Origin: Lachnospiraceae bacterium
GTDB lineage: Bacteria; Bacillota; Clostridia; Lachnospirales; Lachnospiraceae
Direction: 5' to 3'
DNA: 13,608 bases
Assembly (NCBI GenBank): GCA_017964745.1
Contig: JAGCRJ010000365.1
Coordinates: 1 to 13,608, forward strand
Each line of letters opens with the position of its first letter. Position 1 is the first letter of the stretch. This document shows positions 8,017 to 13,413 of this stretch, piece by piece. The position numbers and the translations under genes were made by a program. Under the pieces are notes generated by a model. It ran no database searches, was not told the origin of the DNA, and saw nothing but the letters and a program-made list of their open reading frames with translations.

Positions 8017-9297
8017 ATGTTCAGATTCAGGAAATCATCCCTTTTACTTATAAATGCGGCAATTCTGCTCTCCGTCTGCGGCTGTTCGCAGGTTTCGGAA
8101 GTCCAAAATCCCGTCGCAAACACGGAAAATATCACCGAAAACACGGATAATATAACTGAAAATACGGATACGGCCACAGAGCAGGAGCCCGAGCCTGAAC
8201 CCGAGCCCGAACCCGAGGAGATACTGCCGGTAACCGTAACCATCCTCGGAAAGGAATACGATCAGGCCGAAACCTTCCTTGATCTGTCGGATATGACTCC
8301 CGAAGATATCGCGGAAGTAAGCACACAGATCGCCGGAATGCCAGAGCTGGAAGAGGTCGATCTGATGCCCGAAGAAGGCGAAGCCCTTCTTTCGCTTGAA
8401 GCGGTATCAGCCCTTAAAGAGACCGTTCCGGATGTTCATTTCGTGTATGAATTCGATATGTTCGAGCAACACCTTACCACGGAGGATACCGAGGTAAGCT
8501 TCATTAAGGCAGACATCGGAAACGAAGGCGAAGAAACGGTCCGTCAGGCCCTTAAGGTGCTCGATAAATGCGAATATTTCCTTCTCGACGACTGCGGAAT
8601 AGATGATGAGGTAATGGACGGGATCAGAACGGATTTCCCTGATACGAAGGTCGTATGGAGAATACATGTGGGCTGGAAATCGGCTCTTACCGATGACCAG
8701 GTCATCCGCATGACTCACGGGATCAACGATTCCATGACCGGACCTCTTAAGTACTGTAATGAAGTCATCTATATGGACCTCGGCCACGACAGCGGGATCA
8801 CGGATATATCCTTTATCGAGAATATGCCCGACCTCGAATGCCTGATACTTTCGGATGCACAGTTCACTGACCTTACCCCCGTCACAAACTGCAGCAATCT
8901 CACATGGCTCGAGCTTGTAAGCTGCTACCATTTACAGAACCTTTCCGTCATAGCGGATATGGATTCGATAAAGTTTCTCAATATCAGCTATACACGCACA
9001 AGTGACATCAGCGGAATAATGGATATGGATCTCGACCGCTTCAGCTGTATCGGAAATCCTCTTTCCCGCGAAGCCTTCGATGAATATGCCGAAGCTCATC
9101 CCGACTGCATATGCGTATATTCCGGCAACCCCTACGGATACGGATGGAGATATGATGATTACGGCTATCACTTCTTCTCCTACTATGCGAGAATGCGTGA
9201 AGTCTTCAGATATACGCAAGGCTGTCCCGGCGGCTTCAAGATGCCGGAAGATCCGGAGGAAACCGAAGCCTCAGATACTGCCGAGGAAGAACCATAA
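8017..9297 (+). CDS. Leucine-rich-repeat lipoprotein with low-complexity stalk
   Basis: 426 residues, with GAGGTTGA ending seven bases before the ATG. The signal peptide ends in VCGC with the lipidated cysteine at C23, so it is a surface lipoprotein. A flexible linker follows: two NITENTD repeats (38-51) and five EP dipeptides (57-66). The body holds degenerate leucine-rich repeats, most clearly at about 247-345 (VIYMDLGHDSGITDISFIEN, LECLILSDAQFTDLTPV, LTWLELVSCYHLQNLSVI, IKFLNISYTRTSDIS). An earlier single repeat-like unit (FLDLSDMTPEDIAEV) lies at 87-101. The tail (367-400) is rich in Tyr, Gly and Arg, and the end is acidic. LRR lipoproteins of this kind usually mediate binding; no enzyme motif is seen and the partner is unknown. 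It is monocistronic with a strong terminator. Confidence 0.85.
   Translation: MFRFRKSSLLLINAAILLSVCGCSQVSEVQNPVANTENITENTDNITENTDTATEQEPEPEPEPEPEEILPVTVTILGKEYDQAETFLDLSDMTPEDIAEVSTQIAGMPELEEVDLMPEEGEALLSLEAVSALKETVPDVHFVYEFDMFEQHLTTEDTEVSFIKADIGNEGEETVRQALKVLDKCEYFLLDDCGIDDEVMDGIRTDFPDTKVVWRIHVGWKSALTDDQVIRMTHGINDSMTGPLKYCNEVIYMDLGHDSGITDISFIENMPDLECLILSDAQFTDLTPVTNCSNLTWLELVSCYHLQNLSVIADMDSIKFLNISYTRTSDISGIMDMDLDRFSCIGNPLSREAFDEYAEAHPDCICVYSGNPYGYGWRYDDYGYHFFSYYARMREVFRYTQGCPGGFKMPEDPEETEASDTAEEEP
8128..8169 (+). repeat. Two 21-bp in-frame repeats encoding NITENTD
   Basis: Two imperfect tandem copies (8128-8148 and 8149-8169) differ mainly at third codon positions. They form part of the lipoprotein linker. 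Confidence 0.8.
8185..8214 (+). repeat. EP hexanucleotide repeat in the lipoprotein linker
   Basis: Five GAR-CCN units encode EPEPEPEPEP. This is a proline-spaced acidic stalk, able to vary in length by slippage. Confidence 0.8.
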
Positions 9298-9303
9298 TAA
9301 ATT

Positions 9304-9333
9304 AAATGGGAAGCTCAAATGAGCTTCCCATTT
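9304..9333. terminator. Strong intrinsic terminator after the LRR lipoprotein
   Basis: Perfect 13-bp stem AAATGGGAAGCTC (9304-9316) and GAGCTTCCCATTT (9321-9333), loop AAAT, followed by T. On the minus strand the stem is followed by AATTTATT, so it may also stop the accessory cassette reading from the other side. Confidence 0.9.
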
Positions 9334-9345
9334 TGGTTATCATGA

Positions 9346-9495
9346 TTACATTCTTTCTTTAGAGGTCACAGCCTGAAACTCCAATCCGTCCGTTTCATCA
9401 TATCTGTTTTCAATCTGATAATACTTTATTCCAAACAGGATCAGAAATATCAGGAGTATTGCCCCGCTGATGATCCATATCTTTTTATTTTCCAT
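9346..9495 (-). CDS. Possible small single-span membrane protein (49 aa)
   Basis: Starting at ATG 9495 the product is 49 residues: a short basic N-terminus (MENKK), a hydrophobic span (about 6-25, IWIISGAILLIFLILFGIKY) and a polar tail. It fits a small membrane protein, but no convincing Shine-Dalgarno precedes the ATG. The frame continues open upstream for 60 codons through a hairpin-rich, non-protein-like stretch. It could be a real small protein whose upstream region was replaced, or a gene remnant. No family is recognised. Confidence 0.4.
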   Translation of the reverse strand: MENKKIWIISGAILLIFLILFGIKYYQIENRYDETDGLEFQAVTSKERM

Positions 9496-9522
9496 AACCG
9501 TACTCGGAAGCCGTCCCGGACA

Positions 9523-9546
9523 TGCAAGTACATCCATGTACTTGCA
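9523..9546. repeat. Perfect 10-bp hairpin with TCCA loop
   Basis: TGCAAGTACA (9523-9532), loop TCCA, TGTACTTGCA (9537-9546). GACA (9519-9522) and TGTC (9551-9554) can extend the stem across a 4-nt bulge. No T-run follows, so it is not a simple terminator. Confidence 0.85.
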
Positions 9547-9557
9547 ACCATGTCTTT

Positions 9558-9573
9558 GGGGCATCCTGTCCCC
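9558..9573. repeat. GC hairpin GGGG/CCCC sharing the CATCC centre
   Basis: GGGGCATCCTGTCCCC can pair GGGG with CCCC and, with one bulge, CA with TG. Its centre CATCC-TG matches the centre of the neighbouring hairpin (ACATCCATGT). This points to two units of one palindromic repeat family. Confidence 0.6.
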
Positions 9574-9655
9574 ATGTTTACTATGACATAAAATAATGGC
9601 GCAGCCCCCGCACTCTAGTGGCCGCAGGTCTACGCCTTGTATATGTATATTATTA

Positions 9656-10039
9656 CTATTTAGTACCATAGTCAATGATTTCTAAATCATTGACTATTAC
9701 CTTCATCTTTCGTATTCGCTTTGATAATTTATAATATGATTCAATATCTTTAATCGCCGTATTTTGATTCAATTTGCAACGTCTAAGATCAATAATAATA
9801 TTACATGATTGATGTCCGGCATTTTGCATAGTATGTCTTATTGTAGTTTTTCCTCCGCCCAACGGTGCCTTCATTTCCCATGGAATTCCTTCCAACATAA
9901 TGTCCGGCATATGTAACCCTTTAATTCCGGAAGGAGGGATTAACTCAACATCATATCCAAGATTCAAAAACAGCTCTACTGTTTTGAATTCATGTTTCTC
10001 AAGATGAACTCCATTTTGTTTAAGTATCCCCTTTTTCAT
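9656..10039 (-). CDS. PD-(D/E)XK nuclease-like protein, CdiA C-terminal toxin type
   Basis: 127 residues, soluble, with no secretion signal. The core reads MPDIMLEGIPWEMKAP (44-59), giving D46...E55-x-K57, the classical PD-(D/E)XK active-site spacing. GGGKTTIRHTMQNAGHQS (61-78) and NIIIDLRRCKL (80-90) follow. This order (PD, WEMK, TI..., QS-NIIIDLRR) resembles the tRNA-nuclease domains at the C-terminus of CdiA-type contact-dependent toxins and their stand-alone relatives in Firmicutes; the assignment is from memory. The gene overlaps the upstream HTH gene by 20 nt, so the two are translated together. AAAGAG lies a few bases before its ATG. Codon use is AT-rich and unlike thyA/folA or the lipoprotein gene, suggesting transfer. 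It could be a toxin, a defence nuclease or a remnant of a larger polymorphic toxin. No recognisable immunity gene is adjacent unless the HTH protein plays that role. Confidence 0.65.
   Translation of the reverse strand: MKKGILKQNGVHLEKHEFKTVELFLNLGYDVELIPPSGIKGLHMPDIMLEGIPWEMKAPLGGGKTTIRHTMQNAGHQSCNIIIDLRRCKLNQNTAIKDIESYYKLSKRIRKMKVIVNDLEIIDYGTK
9668..9697. repeat. 30-bp palindrome at the 3' end of the nuclease gene
   Basis: ATAGTCAATGATTT (9668-9681) and AAATCATTGACTAT (9684-9697) are perfect 14-bp inverted copies around a 2-bp centre. It encodes IVNDLEIIDY near the C-terminus. There is no U-tract on either strand, so a plain terminator is unlikely. Confidence 0.9.
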
Positions 10040-10310
10040 GCATCTCTTTTACTGATCTATAGTATTTCAGATACCTGTACGCTGTTCTCCGGCTGATATT
10101 CCCTTCCGAAACTATTTCAGCAATCGTCATACCATTGTCATATTTTATTGAAAAATCATTATACGAGGCCATCCAAACATCATCATGCTTTTTACGGCCT
10201 CCTACAGACCCAAGTAATCGCTCATTTTCTGCTTTAAGTCTTTCAACCTCTTTTTCAAGTTCCTTTATTCGCTTTTTTGCTTCTTCAAGATTTTCTATTC
10301 TCATTTTCAT
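10020..10310 (-). CDS. Coiled-coil plus helix-turn-helix DNA-binding protein
   Basis: 96 residues. Residues 5-35 form a strongly charged heptad-patterned coiled coil (EEAKKRIKELEKEVERLKAE), likely for dimerisation. After a GGRKKHDD basic turn (37-44), residues 60-88 form a resolvase/Hin-like HTH (GMTIAEIVSEGNISRRTAYR). The product should bind DNA as a dimer. ATG 10310 and ATG 10304 are both possible starts; the Shine-Dalgarno is weak (GGAAA about 13 nt upstream). It is the first gene of a two-gene unit with the nuclease-like gene, 35 nt after a near-consensus promoter overlapped by an inverted repeat. It is therefore a natural candidate for an autorepressor, antitoxin or targeting subunit (inference). 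No named family is assigned. Confidence 0.7.
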   Translation of the reverse strand: MKMRIENLEEAKKRIKELEKEVERLKAENERLLGSVGGRKKHDDVWMASYNDFSIKYDNGMTIAEIVSEGNISRRTAYRYLKYYRSVKEMHEKGDT

Positions 10311-10346
10311 TCAACAGAGTATTTCCAAAATGTGCCAATTTACTTA

Positions 10347-10394
10347 TTGACACTATACATCCGTCAGATACAAGTGTCAATGTTTTTTTGACAC
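10347..10394. promoter_or_regulatory. Operator-like TTGACACT repeats overlapping the promoter
   Basis: Inverted half-sites TTGACACT (10347-10354) and AGTGTCAA (10373-10380) lie 26 bp apart centre to centre. One overlaps the -10, the other contains the -35. A third half-site, TTGACAC (10388-10394), lies just upstream of the promoter. This arrangement is typical of repressor binding that blocks RNA polymerase; the adjacent HTH protein is the obvious candidate (inference). Confidence 0.55.
10352..10380 (-). promoter_or_regulatory. Near-consensus promoter of the HTH-nuclease unit
   Basis: On the minus strand: TTGACA (10380-10375), a 17-bp spacer, TATAGT (10357-10352). The -35 is perfect and the -10 is 5/6. 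The start point should fall near 10345, giving a leader of about 35 nt. Confidence 0.8.
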
Positions 10395-10424
10395 AAAAAA
10401 GAGACATTCTGTTCAGAATGTCTC
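10395..10424 (-). terminator. Intrinsic terminator of the thyA-folA operon
   Basis: Perfect 10-bp stem GAGACATTCT/AGAATGTCTC (10401-10410 with 10415-10424), 4-nt loop. On the minus strand it is followed by six Ts (10400-10395). It lies about 50 nt downstream of the folA stop. Confidence 0.92.
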
Positions 10425-10449
10425 GGGTCAAGTTTAATAACTATAAAGC

Positions 10450-10476
10450 AACAGATGCGGAAACCGTCCCTCTGTT
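10450..10476. repeat. Loop-conserved hairpin directly after the folA stop
   Basis: Stem AACAGA (10450-10455) with TCTGTT (10471-10476); 15-nt loop containing AAACCGTCCC. It begins at the last base of the folA stop codon. It shares its loop core but not its stem with the hairpin after thyA. Confidence 0.65.
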
Positions 10477-10961
10477 TATTTTCTTTCGTAGGTTACGAAA
10501 TGATAGGTCAGGTCGAAGTAAGTCTGCTCGTCGGAAGTATTCGTGATCTCCCACTCTTCGTCAGCATCGAGATCATGGAAGTAGGTATCCGCTTCGTAAG
10601 CATGATCTATGCGGGTCACGATTGCCTTATCGCAATAGGGAAGAAGCTGGTCATAGATCGTGCCTCCGCCGATAACGAAGATCTCGTCATCGATCTCCTT
10701 TACCATCTCAAGAAGTTCATCAACGCTGTGTGCAACCTTTGCTCCCTCTACCTTATATCCGGGATCACGGCTCATGATGATGTTGGTCCTGTTCTTAAGA
10801 GGAAGTCCACCGGGAAATGTCGAAAGAGTTTTTCTTCCGAGGATCACAGTATGTCCGGTGGTAAGTTCCTTGAAGTTCTTATGATCCTCCTTGATCCTTA
10901 CAAGAAGATCGTCCTTATTTCCGATAGCCCAGTTCTTATCTGCGGCAACAATTATAGTCAT
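10476..10961 (-). CDS. folA: Dihydrofolate reductase
   Basis: 161 residues, normal family length. It reduces dihydrofolate to tetrahydrofolate with NADPH in the cytoplasm and so recycles the product of ThyA encoded just upstream. Visible motifs are MTIIVAADKNWAIG (1-14), the substrate-binding helix LLVRIKEDHKNF (19-30) with the catalytic acid D26, TVILGRKTLSTFPGGLPL (38-55), NIIMSRD (60-66) and FVIGGGTIYDQLL (95-107, NADPH loop). The usual Trp before the helix (LPW in most enzymes) is replaced by Val, a variant also typical of clostridial enzymes with LLxxI. GAGAGG lies 6 nt upstream of the ATG. It is the last gene of the operon, 99 nt after thyA and followed by an intrinsic terminator. Confidence 0.96.
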   Translation of the reverse strand: MTIIVAADKNWAIGNKDDLLVRIKEDHKNFKELTTGHTVILGRKTLSTFPGGLPLKNRTNIIMSRDPGYKVEGAKVAHSVDELLEMVKEIDDEIFVIGGGTIYDQLLPYCDKAIVTRIDHAYEADTYFHDLDADEEWEITNTSDEQTYFDLTYHFVTYERK

Positions 10962-11029
10962 TTAATACCTCTCATTATTCATTCCGTCAAACCGGCATTC
11001 GCAATTCTCAAACAGATCGATCCTCTCCG

Positions 11030-11060
11030 GGTGAACGGAAGAACCGTCCCCTCGTTCACC
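11030..11060. repeat. Loop-conserved hairpin directly after the thyA stop
   Basis: Stem GGTGAACG (11030-11037) with CGTTCACC (11053-11060); 15-nt loop GAAGAACCGTCCCCT. On the minus strand it begins at the base after the thyA stop codon (11063-11061). No U-run follows, so it is not a simple terminator. Confidence 0.8.
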
Positions 11061-11909
11061 TCAGATCGCGATGGGGATGTTCTTGATCTGCTCGTGGTGC
11101 TGATAATTCTCGAGTGAAACATCGTCCGCGGTGAATTCATAGAAATCGTGAACATCGGGATTCAGGATGAACTTCGGTGCGGGCAGAGGTTCTCTTTCGA
11201 TCATCTCTTTGATGAGGGGAATGTGCCTGTCATAGATATGGCAGTCCGCAATGACATGCACGAGTTCTCCAACATTCATATCGCATACCTGTGCAAGCAT
11301 ATGTACGAGAACAGCATACTGTACGATGTTCCAATTGTTCGCAGCGAGCATATCCTGTGAACGCTGATTGAGTATCGCATTGAGCGTGAGCTTATCTTCG
11401 CCTTCCTTCTGCGTTACATTGAATGTCATCGAATACGCGCAGGGGTACAGGTTCATCTCGTGAAGATCCTGGAACACATAGATATTGGTCAATATTCTTC
11501 TTGAGAACGGATTGTTCTTGAGGTCATAGATAACTCGGTCGACCTGGTCCATCATGCCCTCACGGTATTCGTGCTTAACGCCCATCTGATAACCGTATGC
11601 TTTTCCGATGGAGCCGTTCTCATCCGCCCACTCATCCCAGATGTGTGAATGGAGATCATGGATATTGTTGCTCTTTCTCTGCCAGATCCAGAGCATCTCA
11701 TCCGTTGCGGATTTAAGTCCGGTGCGGCGAAGGGTCATGATCGGAAATTCCCTGCTCAGATCGTAGCGGTTCACAACACCGAATTTCTTGATGGTATATG
11801 CGGGGGTTCCGTCTTCCCAGTGGGGGCGGACCTTCTGGCCTTCGGTACTCGTACCGTTCTCCAGGATATCCCTGCATGTTTCTATGAATACTTTATCTGC
11901 ATAACTCAT
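11061..11909 (-). CDS. thyA: Thymidylate synthase, ThyA type
   Basis: 282 residues. It converts dUMP to dTMP using methylene-tetrahydrofolate, producing dihydrofolate for FolA. The catalytic cysteine is C157 in NLYPCAYSMTF. Other family elements are LLW-like MLWIWQRKSNNIHDL (72-86), HIWDEW (89-94), GYQMG (106-110), phosphate-binding NPFSRRI (133-139), RSQDMLAANNWN (183-194) and DCHIYDRH (222-229). The pattern (WIWQ-KSN, the PCAY context instead of PCH) matches the divergent ThyA branch of Bacillus subtilis ThyA and phage phi3T rather than the E. coli branch. In the nucleotide-binding loop the usual G-P-F-N is A-N-N-W-N. AAAGGATGAG lies about 10 nt before the ATG; the gene follows the chimeric ORF by 17 nt. 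Confidence 0.96.
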   Translation of the reverse strand: MSYADKVFIETCRDILENGTSTEGQKVRPHWEDGTPAYTIKKFGVVNRYDLSREFPIMTLRRTGLKSATDEMLWIWQRKSNNIHDLHSHIWDEWADENGSIGKAYGYQMGVKHEYREGMMDQVDRVIYDLKNNPFSRRILTNIYVFQDLHEMNLYPCAYSMTFNVTQKEGEDKLTLNAILNQRSQDMLAANNWNIVQYAVLVHMLAQVCDMNVGELVHVIADCHIYDRHIPLIKEMIEREPLPAPKFILNPDVHDFYEFTADDVSLENYQHHEQIKNIPIAI

Positions 11910-11926
11910 AAATAAAACTCATCCTT

Positions 11927-13378
11927 TTATTTTCTGTCATCATACTTCTCGCAGAGGGATGTGATCTGATCGGCAAATCTTCCGATCTCCTTGTTGGGAG
12001 ATCCATCCATTCCCTTGATGATGGCCATAAGTCTCTGTCCTGCGGCAACGAGACGTGCATAAACGCCGGATGCAGGTTTAGCGGTCTTCTTTGCCTTGAG
12101 AACGGGCATTGCTTCGTAGGTGAATCTTCCGGCTGCAAGATCGAATTCCGATCCGCTGTAAGGAGCAACGGCTCTCTGACCGTACTCTATCTTAAGTGTC
12201 TCGGCAAACTGCGTTGCGACCGAATCTTCACCGTGTACGATGAATACCTTCTTGGGCTTTTCGGTAAACTGCGAGATCCACCAGATAAGTCCCGACTTGC
12301 CCGCATGTCCCGAAAGACCTCTGAGCTGCTCTATCCTGGCTCTTACTTCTATCTCTTCGCCGAAGAGCTTTACGGTTTCGGCTCCTTCTACTATTGCACG
12401 TCCGAGTGTTCCGTTCGCCTGATATCCTACGAAAAGGATCGTACACTCGGGTCTCCAGAGATTGTGCTTAAGGTGGTGTCTGATACGTCCCGCCTCACAC
12501 ATACCGGATGCGGAGATTATGACCTTGGGCTCTTCGATGAAATTGATGTCCCTGGATTCTTCACTGGTGATGGCAAGCTTGAGTCCCGCAAAAGAGATCG
12601 GGTTGATGCCCTGCTTTACGAGTTCCATCGCATCATCGGAAAAGCAATCCATACGGTTTGCGTTGAAGATCTCGGTAGCATCGACTGCAAGGGGCGAGTC
12701 CACGTATACGGGGAAGTTTTCATGTCCCTTGATCTTCTTTCCGACCTTGATCCTTCTGAGGAAATAAAGGAGCTCCTGGGTTCTTCCTACCGCAAAGGAA
12801 GGAATGACAACGTTTCCGCCCTTATCAAAGGTCTTCTGGATTATATCCGCGAGCATATCCTCGAAATCGCCTTCGGGCTCGGGATGATCCCTGTCACCGT
12901 AGGTCGATTCCATGACAACGTAATCCGCTTCGGTGGTGGGAATGGGATCCTTTATAAGGGGCTGCTTATGATTTCCGATGTCGCCGGAAAATACTATCTT
13001 CTTGCTGTTATCGTCTTCGGTGATCCACACCTCTATACTTGCGGATCCGAGGAGATGTCCTATGTCCGTAAAACGGATCTTGATGCCTTCGCATACTTCG
13101 ATCTCAGTATCGTAGTGGCATGATTTCTCAAGGATGTCGTAGAATGCCCGCTGCTTGGATGTGTTGAAAGAGGAACGCGATGACGGAATCGTCCCAAAGT
13201 ACATTGTCCTGACGAGCGACACGTCTTCATCTATCGCATTCGCCAGGGTCTCGGTGAGAATTCTTGGAAGCCGCGCATAGTCGACCTCGAAATTCTCTTC
13301 GCCTAACTTTGCGAATACCGTCGAACGGCTCCTATAGAGCCAGCTACCATCTATGAATACCATGGCTTTCAGTGCCAT
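11927..13378 (-). CDS. Chimeric ORF: truncated NYN nuclease joined to beta-CASP hydrolase lacking its HxHxDH site
   Basis: 483 residues, with AAGGAGA (13393-13387) 8 nt before the ATG. Residues 1-95 read as the start of a NYN/LabA-like PIN nuclease: AMVFIDGSWLYRS with the first acidic residue D10, DYARLPRILTETLAN, VRTMYFGTIPSS, KQRAFYDILEK. The rest of that fold is absent. From about residue 92 the sequence is an RNase-J/CPSF-like metallo-beta-lactamase/beta-CASP protein: GHLLGSA (H108), FSGDIG (D133), ESTYGDR (E157), VIPSFAVGRTQELL, SASGMCEAGRI, LSGHAGKSGL (H357), VHGE (H382). The usual first ~170 residues, with HxHxDH, are missing, so two-metal hydrolysis is unlikely. The junction is at DTEIEVCEG (90-98), where both parents plausibly carry EIEV. 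It is either a genuine deletion fusion or an assembly error; the frame is intact. It lies upstream of thyA with a 17-nt gap. Confidence 0.85.
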   Translation of the reverse strand: MALKAMVFIDGSWLYRSRSTVFAKLGEENFEVDYARLPRILTETLANAIDEDVSLVRTMYFGTIPSSRSSFNTSKQRAFYDILEKSCHYDTEIEVCEGIKIRFTDIGHLLGSASIEVWITEDDNSKKIVFSGDIGNHKQPLIKDPIPTTEADYVVMESTYGDRDHPEPEGDFEDMLADIIQKTFDKGGNVVIPSFAVGRTQELLYFLRRIKVGKKIKGHENFPVYVDSPLAVDATEIFNANRMDCFSDDAMELVKQGINPISFAGLKLAITSEESRDINFIEEPKVIISASGMCEAGRIRHHLKHNLWRPECTILFVGYQANGTLGRAIVEGAETVKLFGEEIEVRARIEQLRGLSGHAGKSGLIWWISQFTEKPKKVFIVHGEDSVATQFAETLKIEYGQRAVAPYSGSEFDLAAGRFTYEAMPVLKAKKTAKPASGVYARLVAAGQRLMAIIKGMDGSPNKEIGRFADQITSLCEKYDDRK

Positions 13379-13413
13379 AACTATCTTCTCCTTTCATTTG
13401 CAGTACAATTGAT

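Larger units (their letters stand above)
9498..9650. other. Hairpin-rich non-coding stretch
   Basis: Between the 49-aa ORF and the nuclease gene the sequence is dense in inverted repeats. Hairpins are centred at 9523-9546 and 9558-9573, CACT/AGTG at 9611-9620 lies within a GGCG...CGCC frame (9598-9636), and a CGGAAGCCGTCCCGG segment (9505-9519) resembles the loops of the hairpins after thyA and folA. Higher GC than the flanking AT-rich genes suggests a separate origin: a small palindromic mobile element or a structured RNA. I cannot name it. Confidence 0.5.

Noticed and set aside
9496..9675. Extension of the 49-aa ORF to 109 residues from ATG 9675
   Set aside because: The added 60 residues are translated from palindromic repeats and do not look like protein; the start overlaps the nuclease gene end with no ribosome binding site.
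9500..9700. CRISPR array
   Set aside because: The inverted repeats differ from each other and there is no regular repeat-spacer pattern.
11030..11060. Hairpin after thyA as an intrinsic terminator
   Set aside because: No U-tract follows on the minus strand and folA lies downstream in the same direction with no clear promoter of its own.
12233..13123. Plus-strand 296-codon open frame opposite the chimeric ORF
   Set aside because: It is the mirror frame of a strongly coding gene; the product shows no domain, and no promoter or ribosome binding site supports it.
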